Shown: positions 22,682 to 33,258 of the stretch, piece after piece | How the letters are laid out: every line of letters starts with the position of its first letter | How positions within the stretch are numbered: position 1 is the stretch's first letter | Notes under the pieces: model-generated | What the model was told of the DNA's origin: nothing | The model's input: the letters and a program-made list of their open reading frames with translations, nothing else | Databases searched by the model: none | Program-made: the position numbers and the translations under genes | Source of the DNA: Cyclaneusma minus | Taxonomy: Eukaryota > Ascomycota > Leotiomycetes > Marthamycetales > Marthamycetaceae | NCBI GenBank assembly: GCA_037179335.1 | Contig: JAKZHN010000029.1 | Location: 186,001 to 250,000, forward strand | Direction of reading: 5' to 3' | Length of the DNA: 64,000 bases

Positions 22682-24268
22682 ATGAGAATGGTCATGCGAG
22701 GTCTAATGCCGGCTCCAAGAGGCCGAGTTCGGAATCCTGTAGGTCATCGGTACTTGGAGGCTTTGCAAGCAAGTGTGGAGGGGAGAGCGGGAGGGTCTGA
22801 GGTACAACCGAGAACATCTTCGAAAGAATATGTCGATCCGGGACTGGACCTGTTGATATTGGGCATCACGAGTGGGACAGCCATGGACGACATCGACTTC
22901 GCTCTTTGCCGATTTACACAGGAGGATCCAGACGCGCCGCTACATCTAGAGATTGTGAAAGTATGATTTGCCACTGGGAGCACGTGGCATCTTGAAGCTG
23001 ACTTAGTGACATAGTACGACACGGTCAGCATGCCGTCTCGGGTACGAAGCGAAGTATTCTCCATATTGCGAGAAGACTCAGGAACACCTAGTCTGCTTTC
23101 CCAGATGGATGTTGACATGGGCCATACATTTGCCAACGCTGTTCACAAGTTTTGTCAAAAGAACAACATAGCCATCGATGACATTGACCTCATTGGTTCC
23201 GGCGGCCAGCTCGTCACCCTAACAGGTATGCCACAGAAAGGATTCCACCGCTCCAATATGTGTCTTGGCGAAGGAGCCGTTATCTCTGCAAAGACAGGCA
23301 TTACAACAGTTTCCGACTACCGCACTGCCGAACAAGCAGTCGGTCGACAAGGAGCTCCATTATTTGCATATTTAGTAGGACTACTACTCCACCATCCCAC
23401 TCGCCTCCAAATCAGCATCACCATCGGCGGCATCACCACAATCTGTTTCATCCCCCCAGATTCCAAAGGCGGCATCGACGCCATGTACGACTGGGACACC
23501 GGCCCCGGAACCACTCTAATAGACGCCGGTCTACGCTTCTACGGCATCGACCCCACCGACCCATCCGCCATCCCCTCTCTCTCCGGTGCCACTGTCTGCC
23601 AACCCGTCATCGACGAACTCCTCACCGGCAACCCGTATCTCCTAGCTCGTCCACCCAAAACCACGGCACGAGAGATTTTTGGTGACGGCCTCGCTTTGGA
23701 AATAATCGGCAACTGTCAAATCCACAATTGCACACCCATTGACGTCTTGGCCACTCTTACACGCCTCACATCTGCCTCTATCGTGCAGCAAATGCTTCTC
23801 TTTGGCCCTTCGGTTGCTGCCATTGACAATGCTGATATCACCATCGACGGGCGCGGTCACTACAATGCTCTCATCGTCGCCGACCTGCAAGCAGAGTTCC
23901 CGGGAGCGGTGTTTGGCGGATTTGATAAGACAGGCGTGCCGAGTAATGCGAAGAAGGCAGTTGGGTTTGCAATGCAGGCCATGGAGGCCTTGTTGGGAAG
24001 AGCACTGCCGGTGCCGAGTAATGCGGATGTGAGGAGGCCGAATAGTATTGTGGGGAAGATTGCACCGGGGGTCAGGTGGAGAGAGGTTTGTGGGCAGGCT
24101 GTGCGGTTTGGGGGTGGGGAAAAGGGTGGACGGGGATGGGAGGGCTTGCCGGAGGTTAGGGAGCTGGTCGTTGCTGGGAGTGAGAACTGGAGGGTTGAAG
24201 AGGAGAGGAGGGGGAAGATGCGGGAGAAGGAGGGGAGGAGGGGGATGGGGGTGAGCTTGGTTGCTTGA
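22682..24268 (+). CDS. Anhydro-N-acetylmuramic acid kinase-like protein (AnmK family)
   Basis: Two exons (22682-22960, 23015-24268) give 510 residues. AnmK of bacteria opens and phosphorylates 1,6-anhydro-MurNAc in peptidoglycan recycling. The motif order fits: GITSGTAMDDIDFALCRF (phosphate loop), DLIGSGGQLVTL, LGEGAVISAKTGITTVSDYR, the segment AEQAVGRQGAPL, TIGGITTICFIP, and DWDTGPGTTLIDAGLRFY. In bacterial AnmK the catalytic Asp sits just before (I/V)A..GQGAP; here that position aligns with Glu near residue 199. Fungi make no peptidoglycan, so the substrate is unknown. A longer frame at the 5' end has only a TTG start, so the first ATG is used. The C-terminal 40 residues are charged low complexity in G-rich DNA. 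Confidence 0.85.
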
Positions 24269-25096
24269 TCGTTTGATGGCTTTGGGCCGGCGTTATTTTT
24301 GAAGGATATACCAGTGTGGTTCCTCGCCGTCGATCTTCAGTGTTTACGGGCTCCAAGCAGCCAGCCAATTACATGACCTCTCCAAGTTTTGTTGCAAATC
24401 GACTGTCCGGACGGACGCGGACGCGGACGCGGACGGGGACGGGAAGTCTGGAGACGCCCGGCCGGGATCTCAACATGCAACAAAACTTAGGTACTAAAGG
24501 GAGGGTATGTGATTGGCTAGCTGTTTAGGAACAATTCACATAGTTTTGTTGCACATCGACTGTCCGCCCGCGCCCGGTCGGGGAGCCCCTGGACGGAGGA
24601 CAAAACTCTGGATGGGACGCCCGGCCGGGAAACTCTCGACATGCAACAAAGGTTAAAAGAGATTATGTTATTGGGTAGCTGTGCAGGACCAAGTCCATTT
24701 TATTCCACATCGACTGCCTGTCCGGACGGGGAGTCCGGAAACGTCTGGCCAGGGCTTTGAACGTCCGGAACTAGATCTGTAACAAAACTCCTTCTCTGCA
24801 TCCCTGGCTCCCTTCCACACCGTCCCCGGACGGATCGATCTGTAACAAAACGCCCCGTCCTGAGGTTAGAGTGCCTGTCCATGCGAGCCCAGGAGCTCCC
24901 GGGCGGTTGGGTCCTAGACGCCAGATCAAGTGACTGATAAAAAGGAGTCTCCACAATGCATGTCGAAAAATCCAAATACCATCAGCCCATATACTCCCAA
25001 GCCATGCAGCCAAATGTATTTACACACATGCCCCTATCCATTCCCCCATATGCAGCAAATACAACGTGTTCAGACCTCACACAACCCATCTCCCAA
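24269..25096. other. Convergent spacer filled by a tandem repeat block
   Basis: This lies between the 3' ends of the AnmK-like gene and the acyltransferase gene. Most of it is the repeat array described at 24387-24850. No gene is seen. Confidence 0.6.
24387..24850 (+). repeat. Tandem array of about 155-bp units with inverted TTTTGTTGCA ends
   Basis: Unit starts are 24387 (TTTTGTTGCAAATCGACTG), 24544 (TTTTGTTGCACATCGACTG) and 24698 (TTTTATTCCACATCGACTG), so the periods are 157 and 154. Each unit has a GC-rich core with GTCCGGACGG or CCCGGCCGGG and then the inverted end: ATGCAACAAAA to 24485, ATGCAACAAAG to 24651, CTGTAACAAAA to 24787. A fourth end lies at 24841-24850. The spacers between elements are also alike (a GGCTAGCTGT / GGGTAGCTGT core), so the whole unit was duplicated. 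A small GGACGC run is inside unit 1. Confidence 0.85.
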
Positions 25097-26617
25097 TCAC
25101 CTAACCCTCTTCAACGCCCTCATCACACCCCCCTCAAACCACCTCGCAGCCCCCACACTCGGCCTATCAACCCACCTCTCCACCCTCGCTGCCACGACCC
25201 CCACACAAAGCGTAAACGCCAACCACCACACCACCGCCGTCCCCACATACACCACCGCCTCCTGTTTCACCCCAAATCCATCCAACCCAACCATCCCCAT
25301 CATCCACCCCTTCATCTTCAGCCCAAGCAAACTCATACAAAATTGATGTACCAAATACAAGCTGAAAGAAATTTTCCCCAAATACTGACAGAAACCCGTT
25401 TCAAAAATTCGCTTGAGAGCAGGGAGTTGGGAGAAAGAAACCAGCAAAAGGATGGCAGAGATGCTCCACCAGAATCTCGCCGGGTCTTCGAGATTGAGGG
25501 AGAAGGGTGTGTAGTAGCGGAGAAGCGTGAAGCCGGGCATGGGGTTTAGTTTTGCGTCCCAGGCTTGGAGGCTGGGGAAACCGGCTGTATAAAACGAAAA
25601 CGCAAACACGAGCCACCAGAACGCTTTCTTGCGTTTACTTAGTTTCAGGGGCGTAGAAGACGCCTCTTGATGGAGGTTGAAATCCGCAAGCACCATCCCC
25701 GCAGTAAAACAACACACATGCCACGCCCCCACCCACATCCCCATCCCCGAAATCGCCACCAAGAGTCCCATCCTCGCCCTATTTCCCACCTTGTTGCGTG
25801 TCAACGAAAACAGCAGCAGTAAAGTATAAACCATAACGCTGCCGTAAAATTCTATCGGTATAGTCCAGATAACTTGATCGTATTTGGGATGTGCATGGCA
25901 TCCTCTCAGCAGCGCGCAATCATAATTATACCACGGATTCAACAGCGCATTTGTTTCTCTGATCCAATCTGTGAATTGCAACACAGCAGTGGGTTCCGGG
26001 ACGAATGTGAAATTCAGCGGTGGCGCGATGCCGAATCTTGTTGCTATCATTTCGCAGAATGTGAGTGCTACAATCGGCAAAAACAGCCTGAACGGCCTTC
26101 TGAGGAAACTCGAAAATACCGATTTCGGGATCTCGGAGCATGTCGAAGGGTTGTGGCGGATACGGGAGAGCGAGCGGTGGGAAAGCACGTAGCCGGAGAG
26201 CACGAAGAAGAGACACACGGCGGGGCCGCCGGAGACGAAGACGGTGCGGAGGAGGGGGAGTTGGAGGATGGAGGTGTTGAAGGCGTTGGCGTGCCAGGCG
26301 GGGACGAGGGAGAGCCAGGGGCCGGTTAGGTGGAAGATGTAGACGAGCAGGGCGGCGATGCCGCGGACGCCGTCGAGCCAGGATGTGACATGTAGGGTGG
26401 TGGGAGAGGGATAGCAGAGGAGATGGCGGAGGAGGCGGGGTGGGGAGATGCGGCGGAGGAGAAGGCGGAGGGTGCGGCGACGGCGGTGGGGGCCGGAGGA
26501 GGATGGGGTGAGGAGACCGCGGGAGGTGCTGGTTGTGTAGTCGAGTTGGACCGCCTCGAGGTCTGGGTCATGGTCGGCGAACTTCTCGACGGTGGAGATA
26601 TCATCGTCGAGAGACAT
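25097..26617 (-). CDS. Acyltransferase-3 family integral membrane protein
   Basis: A single exon encodes 506 residues. After a basic, Ser-rich cytosolic N-terminus (residues 1-75), the family motif appears: SWLDGVRGIAALLVYIFHLTG, with the conserved His of acyltransferase-3 proteins. FFVLSGYVLSHRSL follows and then about ten membrane spans. EFYGSVMVYTLLLLFSL and ISFSLYLVHQF are further family blocks. Such proteins move acyl groups onto sugars or other small molecules across membranes. The acceptor is unknown. The frame extends three codons upstream only with a GTG, so the ATG at 26617 is used. The coding strand is C-rich at the 5' end and G-rich in the last 230 bases. Confidence 0.85.
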   Translation of the reverse strand: MSLDDDISTVEKFADHDPDLEAVQLDYTTSTSRGLLTPSSSGPHRRRRTLRLLLRRISPPRLLRHLLCYPSPTTLHVTSWLDGVRGIAALLVYIFHLTGPWLSLVPAWHANAFNTSILQLPLLRTVFVSGGPAVCLFFVLSGYVLSHRSLSRIRHNPSTCSEIPKSVFSSFLRRPFRLFLPIVALTFCEMIATRFGIAPPLNFTFVPEPTAVLQFTDWIRETNALLNPWYNYDCALLRGCHAHPKYDQVIWTIPIEFYGSVMVYTLLLLFSLTRNKVGNRARMGLLVAISGMGMWVGAWHVCCFTAGMVLADFNLHQEASSTPLKLSKRKKAFWWLVFAFSFYTAGFPSLQAWDAKLNPMPGFTLLRYYTPFSLNLEDPARFWWSISAILLLVSFSQLPALKRIFETGFCQYLGKISFSLYLVHQFCMSLLGLKMKGWMMGMVGLDGFGVKQEAVVYVGTAVVWWLAFTLCVGVVAARVERWVDRPSVGAARWFEGGVMRALKRVR

Positions 26618-27690
26618 CGTATTCACAATTTACAGGCAGCTTCCCGCTGGACATACATGTAGGAAAACATGCCAACCCACAAGATGTTGAGTGTGGAAGA
26701 CGGCATTTCAGGGTCCTTGGTGGTTGACACAGTCTAAATGGGGACAGCCACCCTAGTCCACGCAGCCTAGTTCTAGCTTCACAAGGCATTGACCATGACC
26801 GAGCTCCATTGAAATTTTCTGACATAGCTCCGACTCGGCCAGGGTTTGCTAGACGGATGGCAGCAGGCGGGGATTGAAGCTAGTTGTCTAGCACCTCATT
26901 AGTGGATCGTCGTACAGCAGGATACCACGATACTTGATTGATGTTACATCAATGTACTCGGACACGGAGCTACAGAGTAGCACTGCATCACGACTCCATA
27001 GCCCCCACAGTGGGGGCCGAGCCGCCATATCGATACCGCAGCCGAATAGACATCAAGACCACGTGCTTGGTCACGCGGTTATCTCAGGAACGGGTGTCGG
27101 ATGCAGCACTGCTCCGTACGGGACCACGACTAGAAGCCTGGAAGACTTTGAACTCCAAGTTGTCTGCCATCTGGCATTCCTCGAATCTTTTTCAATTCCT
27201 GGGGTGGGATGATGGCGATGCTACTATCCGAATTGCTCTTAGTCGGGTTCTAGTGTGATCTGCATCTGCGGGGTTGACACGAATCTGTATGTAACCCTTT
27301 TGCAGCACGAGGACTTCGGACAAGGGCATCTGCAGACCTTTTCATGTGAATGTAGCAAACTTGAAATCTGTACTTACCTCGCTACCTAGCCTGTGTACAA
27401 ATATTTTCGGTCCGGAGTCCCATCAGTGAGTGGTAGAAAAAAGCGCACTGTTCAATAGTAATAGCTGCCGGAAAATTGTAAACCAACAGCGGTTCTTGGA
27501 ATTGACAAAAAAAATGCCTCCCCCGGAAACCAAGACCAAGCAGAGGGAGTAAACAGCTTACCCTCTTATTGACCAAAATAAAAGAGACTCATAAGTAATC
27601 GTGACTCCATAGCCGCCCAACCAATTTCGCCCTTACCAACTCCAAAATTCATATACAAAAATCCAACCTGCTCCAACACATCGCTCATAT
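26618..27690. other. Intergenic region
   Basis: This covers the acyltransferase promoter and the 3' flank of the FAT1-like gene. I see no supported feature. Confidence 0.5.
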
Positions 27691-29748
27691 TCACAACTTA
27701 ACCTTCCCACCCCTCAACGAACGCCACTGTTCCGGTCCAAAAGGCACATATCTTCCACCCTGCAACCACCACATCTCATCCGGCATCCCCTCCTTCCCCG
27801 CCTTCCCAATCTTTTCCAAATCCACCCCCTGCGCCCTCAAAACATGCTTCTGCTGTTTATTCGTCCCCGTAATCTCCATATCCCTCGTAACCCTCACAAA
27901 AACCGGCCAAGCATATTTTGGCAAATTTTTCCTCGCATGTTCCGCCAAACTATCCATCATCGCCTGGTCCGCTGATCCTTTCTTATCTTTTAACACGAGT
28001 GCAACACAGCCAGCGCGCCCGTCGTGGTGTGGTACTTCTACACCGTAGACGTTGGCTTCAACTATGGCCGGGTGCGAACCGAGTGCTTCAGATACTTCGT
28101 TGGTGGACACGTTTTCGGATTTCCATCGGAACGTGTCGCCGATGCGGTCGCTGAAATACGTCATGCCGTCGTCGTTCCAGCTCACCACGTCGCCGGTGCG
28201 GTACCATGCATCTCCCTTAACAAGCACATCGCGCATCACCTTGCTCTCAGTCGCCTTCTTATTATTAAAATAGCCCTGAAACGACGCACTAATATTTGCA
28301 GGATCCAGACGGTTCAGCAGCTCGCCAGCCGAACCATCCGAGTTCTGCTTGCACAGACCGGTCTTGGGATCGCGCCAGGGAGCTTCGGTTTCCCAGTCGA
28401 GCTTTACCAGAATCACGTTGCGTCCGAGCATGGCGCGGCCTATGGAGCCGTGGCGGCCGATGGCACCGGCGCCAAAGTCGTTTCTGCTGAAGTTGAAGGT
28501 GCCGGATGTGCCTTCTGTGGCTGCGTAGAATTCGGCGATGCAGGGGATGTTGAAGCGCTCCTTGAAGCGGTTCCAGATGTCGGGGCGGAGACCGTTGCCG
28601 AAGGCTATGCGGACGTTGTGGTCCTTGTCTAGGGGGGAAGGAGGTGCGGCGAGTAGGTAGCGACAGGTTTCGCCGACGTATTGGATGATGGTTGCTTTTG
28701 AATCTCGAACCTCGGACCAGAAGGTTTTGGTTGAGAATTTGCGACCTAGGGAGAGAGTGCCGCCGATGAAGATGGTGTTGGACATGCCGAGCATGGAAGC
28801 AGATGAGTGATAGAGAGGCATAGACTTCCGAGACGTCAGTCTTCGAAGATCGCGGAAACAGGGGCCAAAGTGAGGTTGTGGGAAGCAAGTCTTACGGTAT
28901 AGAAGATATCTGAAGGTTTATAACCCATCCATGTCGTGAAATGCGCACCACTCATTACAACCTTTCTCCAACTCACGATCGCAGGTTTCGGCAGGCCCGT
29001 CGTGCCGCTTGTGTAAACGAGAATTGCAACATCAGCAGCATTATTGCACAATCGATCCGAGTCTGGTTGTCGAATAGGAGTCGTAGCCAATGCAGCCGTT
29101 GCCATTCCTGGAGTGAAAGTAACAAACTCGACCGAAGCAAGTTCATCTCGTACATCTTGAGTAACATTATGCCCAACCGCCGGGTCGACAAAAACGATTC
29201 TCGAAGTAGAAACGCTGATACAATGGCTCAGAGCTTTGCCCGTAAGATTGTAGTTGATGAAAGCCGGAACAGCACCGATAGCCCACAGACCAAACCACAC
29301 GAAAATAAACTGTTCCGAGTTCATGAAGTCCATGGCAACAATTTCCTTGGACTTAAAAGCATGGGTCTGCTTGAGCCAGGTCCCGTATTTCAGGGCGGTA
29401 TCGTAAACCTCTTTGTAGGTCCATGATCGGCCCTCGAAGATAAGGCAGTCTCGCTGGGAAGTCTTTTTGTCTTTTGCATGTTGCTCGAGAATATAAAAGA
29501 CATTCAGTTGGCCGCTTTTCTCGCGGGATTTGACAGCGAATTCGGCCCTGAGCTTGGATGAGATCAGGAGGGCATCGTAAAATAAAGAATGCTTGGCATT
29601 TAGGTAGGCGAGACCGGCTGCTGCTGCTGGGACAGCAAGACTGAGAGGCACTGGAACGACATCATATCAGCCAGCATATCCTTAGTGGAAGCAAAAAATG
29701 GTTGAGAGATGGTGTTCGAGGCCTCATTCGTGGCCACTTACCGGCCAT
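27691..29748 (-). CDS. FAT1: FATP/FAT1-type very long chain acyl-CoA synthetase
   Basis: Three exons (29748-29742, 29650-28896, 28824-27691) give 631 residues. The first exon is only seven bases (ATGGCCG). Without it the main frame has no ATG, and splicing gives MAVPLSLAVPAAAAG. The AMP-binding motif is VYTSGTTGLPKPAIVSW. The second intron restores YTSMPLYHSSA. The FATP block is YRTGDVVSW...DTFRWKSENVSTNEV, where the usual FRWKGEN has Ser for Gly. The N-terminus is hydrophobic. The C-terminus ends VKL, weakly like a peroxisomal PTS1 signal but outside the strict consensus. The family activates very long chain fatty acids to CoA esters and aids their uptake. The closely related CefD1-like enzymes are an alternative. 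Confidence 0.85.
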
Positions 29749-30605
29749 CTGAATTCGCGCTTTAGGTTCGCGGGTAAAGATACTAGGTATGCGCAGATGT
29801 AGGGACGGATGCCAGGCTTCCGAAGAAGCAGAGCAAACTTCAGCAGAGGTACTTGCGGAGGCTATAGATATAAAGTAGGGAAAATAGGGTTCGGTCGGTC
29901 ATTCAGCGGCCGGGCGCAGAGGGTGGGCTTATGGTTGGCGCAATGCTCAGTCTCAGGCATGGTCCTGGTGGTCCAGCTTACTGTGCCTCGGCTCAGCCTG
30001 GATGGTTGGCAGAGCGTCGTAGTCATGCAGCGTGGGATAAGATGATGGCTGTCGACAGCTTCCGTCTTGGAGCATCTATCAGACAGGTTCCCCTCGCGCA
30101 ACCGTGGTTGACGGGCGCCATCTGGAGAGAACTGAAAGTGAAGAAGATGAAACGACGATACTTTGGACTTTGACCTGGAGACAGCAAGGAGATGTTGAGA
30201 TGGGCCAAATCAATGTAACTCGGGTTAGCTCGCCCCGCCGAGATGTCGCTCCTGTCCACTTGGAGTAATAATGGTCCACCACGACGGGCCAGTACGAGTA
30301 CTTATACATGTGTATATATGTACTCGGACAGTATAGATTGAGAGAAACATCGATGTATACAAGTAGAAAAATGGACATACGAAAATAAGAAAAATAGAGC
30401 ACTTGACTTAACTTGAAAAGGCACTGTAGGATGATAAGGGAATGGTCGAGTTACAGGTGCATTAGCGCTGATGAGCTGCAGCTTGCGGGACCCACCACAC
30501 AGCTGGAGAGCTCCGAGGCGCCGACGTCCAGTCTGCGATAATGACGGAACTGAGATACCACCAACCTTTGCGACATCGCCAACACGCCCGAAGAACCACC
30601 ATGTC
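29749..30605. other. Divergent promoter region (FAT1-like / GPI17)
   Basis: This is the shared upstream region of two divergent genes. The alternating TATATATGTA and TACATGTGTA stretch at about 30303-30320 is AT-rich. No gene is seen. Confidence 0.5.
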
Positions 30606-32256
30606 ATGATGGCAAGTCAGTCTCAGCATGGCCCGCCTGCTGAGGACGAGAAGGCCGTCGACAGCGACAGTGTCGTGCCCCCCAATGGCGCCGTCGAAGC
30701 TGTGCCCCGGCGCAAAGACTACCCGCCAGAGACTGTTGAAGCTGTTCGAACACGACGATGGGTGATCTTCTCCTTCTGGGCCATTGCGCTGTTTCTTGGT
30801 CTGCCAATATGGTGGAAGACGACAACCGTCTACCGCGCGAAGCTCCCGCTGGATCAGATGATGGACTGGGCCGACGGCAGAGTGCGTATGTCATTGGCGC
30901 TGGGGAGACTGCGACACTGACTATCAACAGGCTTGTCGTCCCGTCTTTCCTTTGCGCATCTCGATTGAGGCGCATGCGATGCAGGAACAAGAAGCCCAGC
31001 ATCTGTTGCGCACCACACAGCATGCTCTCGACGACCTTAACGATTTCTCGGCTCACCACTTGCGCCTGCAACTCTCTCCCCCGCCAAATGCCACGACGCA
31101 GGACGAAGAGGTGGCCCTGACCGTCCGCCTCTCCCCGGCTGAGGCGACAGATGCTGTTCTTGATCCATATGAGCCGATTCTGGATATCCACTATACGCCA
31201 AATCAGATCCCCGCTCCTAGTTCGTCCTCCTCGCTACTGTCCAACTACATAGCCAACAACCTCCGCTCCGTCTTCGCTGAAGAACAGGCCATGATCGCGT
31301 ACCTCCTTTCCACCTCCTCGAACCCTCCCGATACTCCCAAGTCCCTCCAACCCAGCGTAGCCGAAGATCTGGCAAAGCGTTCTACGCGCGCCGTGAAATA
31401 CGCCCCCACCTACCACCTCACCTTCTCCCTCTTCACCCCCACCTCTTACCCCTCCACCTGGGAAATTTCCTCCGCCATCTCCCAACACCTCAAGCCCCTC
31501 CTACACTCCCTCGCCCCCATCAGCAACTTCACCATCGACACCCAAGTCCAACTCTACGCCACCCCCGGCATCTCCACCTCCCCCCTGCGCCAATCCGACC
31601 TCTCCTCCTTCATCAACGCCGCCGAATGGCCCCTCTCCCCCTCCATCGGCGGCGCCCCCACCATAAACTTCATCCTCTACGTCTCTCCCGACACCCCCCT
31701 CTCCATCGAAAACTCCACTTCCAACAGCTGGTTAATCCCGCAATGGGGCAGCGTTGTAATAGCCCCCAACGCCACCACCCTCCGCCCCGCCATGCTGCAA
31801 TTCTCCTCACACCTCCTCTCCCTCCTCGGCGCCCCCTCCTCACACACTCTGACCCTCCCCCTGCGCCTCTCCACCCTGTCCCGCGTCCGCCCCGCCTCCC
31901 TCCTCCTCGACGCCTCCTCCACCCTCGGCAGCCTAGCGCGCCTCTCCGTCCAACTCCCCGGCATCTCCATCCCCGACCGCGTCCTCCTCGGCGTCCAAAA
32001 ATCCATCCACCACCTCGGAAAAGCCTGCAAAACGCTAGGCACAAAAGAAGGATTGGAAAACGCAAGGATTGCGGAGAGGGAAGCGGAGAAAGCGTTTTTT
32101 GAAAAGAGTATGGTGGGGCAGGTGTATTTTCCGGACGAGCATAAGGTGGCGGTTTATTTGCCGCTGCTGGGGCCGGTGTGTGTGCCGCTTTTCTTGGCGG
32201 TTTTTAAAGAGGTTAGGAGTGTGGTTAGGGGGAGGGGGAAGTTGGGCGGTTCGTAG
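30606..32256 (+). CDS. GPI17: GPI transamidase subunit PIG-S (GPI17)
   Basis: Two exons (30606-30881, 30931-32256) give 533 residues, close to yeast Gpi17. The cytosolic N-terminus leads to a first membrane span (residues about 51-70, WVIFSFWAIALFLGLPIWW). The conserved KTTTVYRAKLPL follows. A large lumenal domain holds PLRISIEAHAM and SWLIPQWGSVVI. A second span lies near the C-terminus (VAVYLPLLGPVCVPLFLAVF). PIG-S belongs to the ER complex that attaches GPI anchors to proteins. Two adjacent ATGs (30606, 30609) could start translation. Codon choice is very C-rich to about 32030 and then turns abruptly G-rich for the last 220 bases. Confidence 0.9.
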
Positions 32257-33258
32257 TTGGAGAGATGAGGCAGGGGACGAGAAGTGTAGAATTGTTTGTG
32301 CGGTATGTGAGATCTGGAGAGTTTTGGTGCGGCAAGGAATAGGGGAAAGGTATAGATAGACCTGGCCAACTAGAAATTTAGACATGTTTACTACTGCTCA
32401 ATTGGCTCGATAGGTAATCAACTGTCTTCTTGGTGTTGTCGCGAATTGTAGGTGTTTCCGAGGTAATCTGAAACAATGTTTTTTTCCGTAAAACCCATTC
32501 CGGAACCGTCAAGGGAGAACGGCAAAAAAGGAAACAAAGGGTAAAAAGCAAAAAGGAGGAAACTCGAACCCGAGGGTTGAGCAAAGGTTTGACAAACGTT
32601 AAACACCGAGGACGAGATGCAGTGGAGGTAACTCCAAACTTAGGCCCACTGCACCAATTAGGCCACTTTGACGTCGATGTTCGACGGAAGTCCGTGTACC
32701 GATGGGATATCTAAGGGTGTAGAATGTGTCAGGTAACCATTCGAAATCTGTTTGCATGGATAAGTGGTGAATAGTCACGAATAGAAGCACATCATTCGCG
32801 TCTTGAAATATTTCGCTTTCGATTTCTCTCCTCTCCTCTACCCATCTAGCCTAGCAGCGGTCCTTAAAATGAGCAGATAGCAGCTATCCACACCCACCTC
32901 ACCCCTCCGCTCCATGCAAGAACCGCGCGTCCTCAAGAAAAACCCCAAGAGCTCTCCATTATCCGCGCATGCTAAGATCAACAATGAAAAAAAAAAAATC
33001 GAAAAATCCAAGCACACAATGCCCTCGCAGGAAACGCCATGCTATACCGCAATCGCTACGCTTTAACTCACGCATCTCCGATTTTCCTTCCCGTCTCGCA
33101 TGTACCACGAAGCAGAAGGCAAAAAGCACCGAATCTCTGCTAGGGGAAAAGAGTCTGGGTATGATTCGGCCATGGTTTCGCTTAGAACCGTATCACAGAC
33201 CCTTTCCCTCCTACCGTACGATATTACAGCTTTCCTTTCCAGCCTTCCATCTCTCTCA
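32257..33258. other. Convergent intergenic region with a tRNA-like promoter arrangement
   Basis: This lies between the 3' ends of GPI17 and the AP180 gene. An A-box-like and a B-box-like sequence with a T-run follow each other on the minus strand (32549-32671; see findings). No intact tRNA folds. An A-run lies near 32986-32998. Confidence 0.45.
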
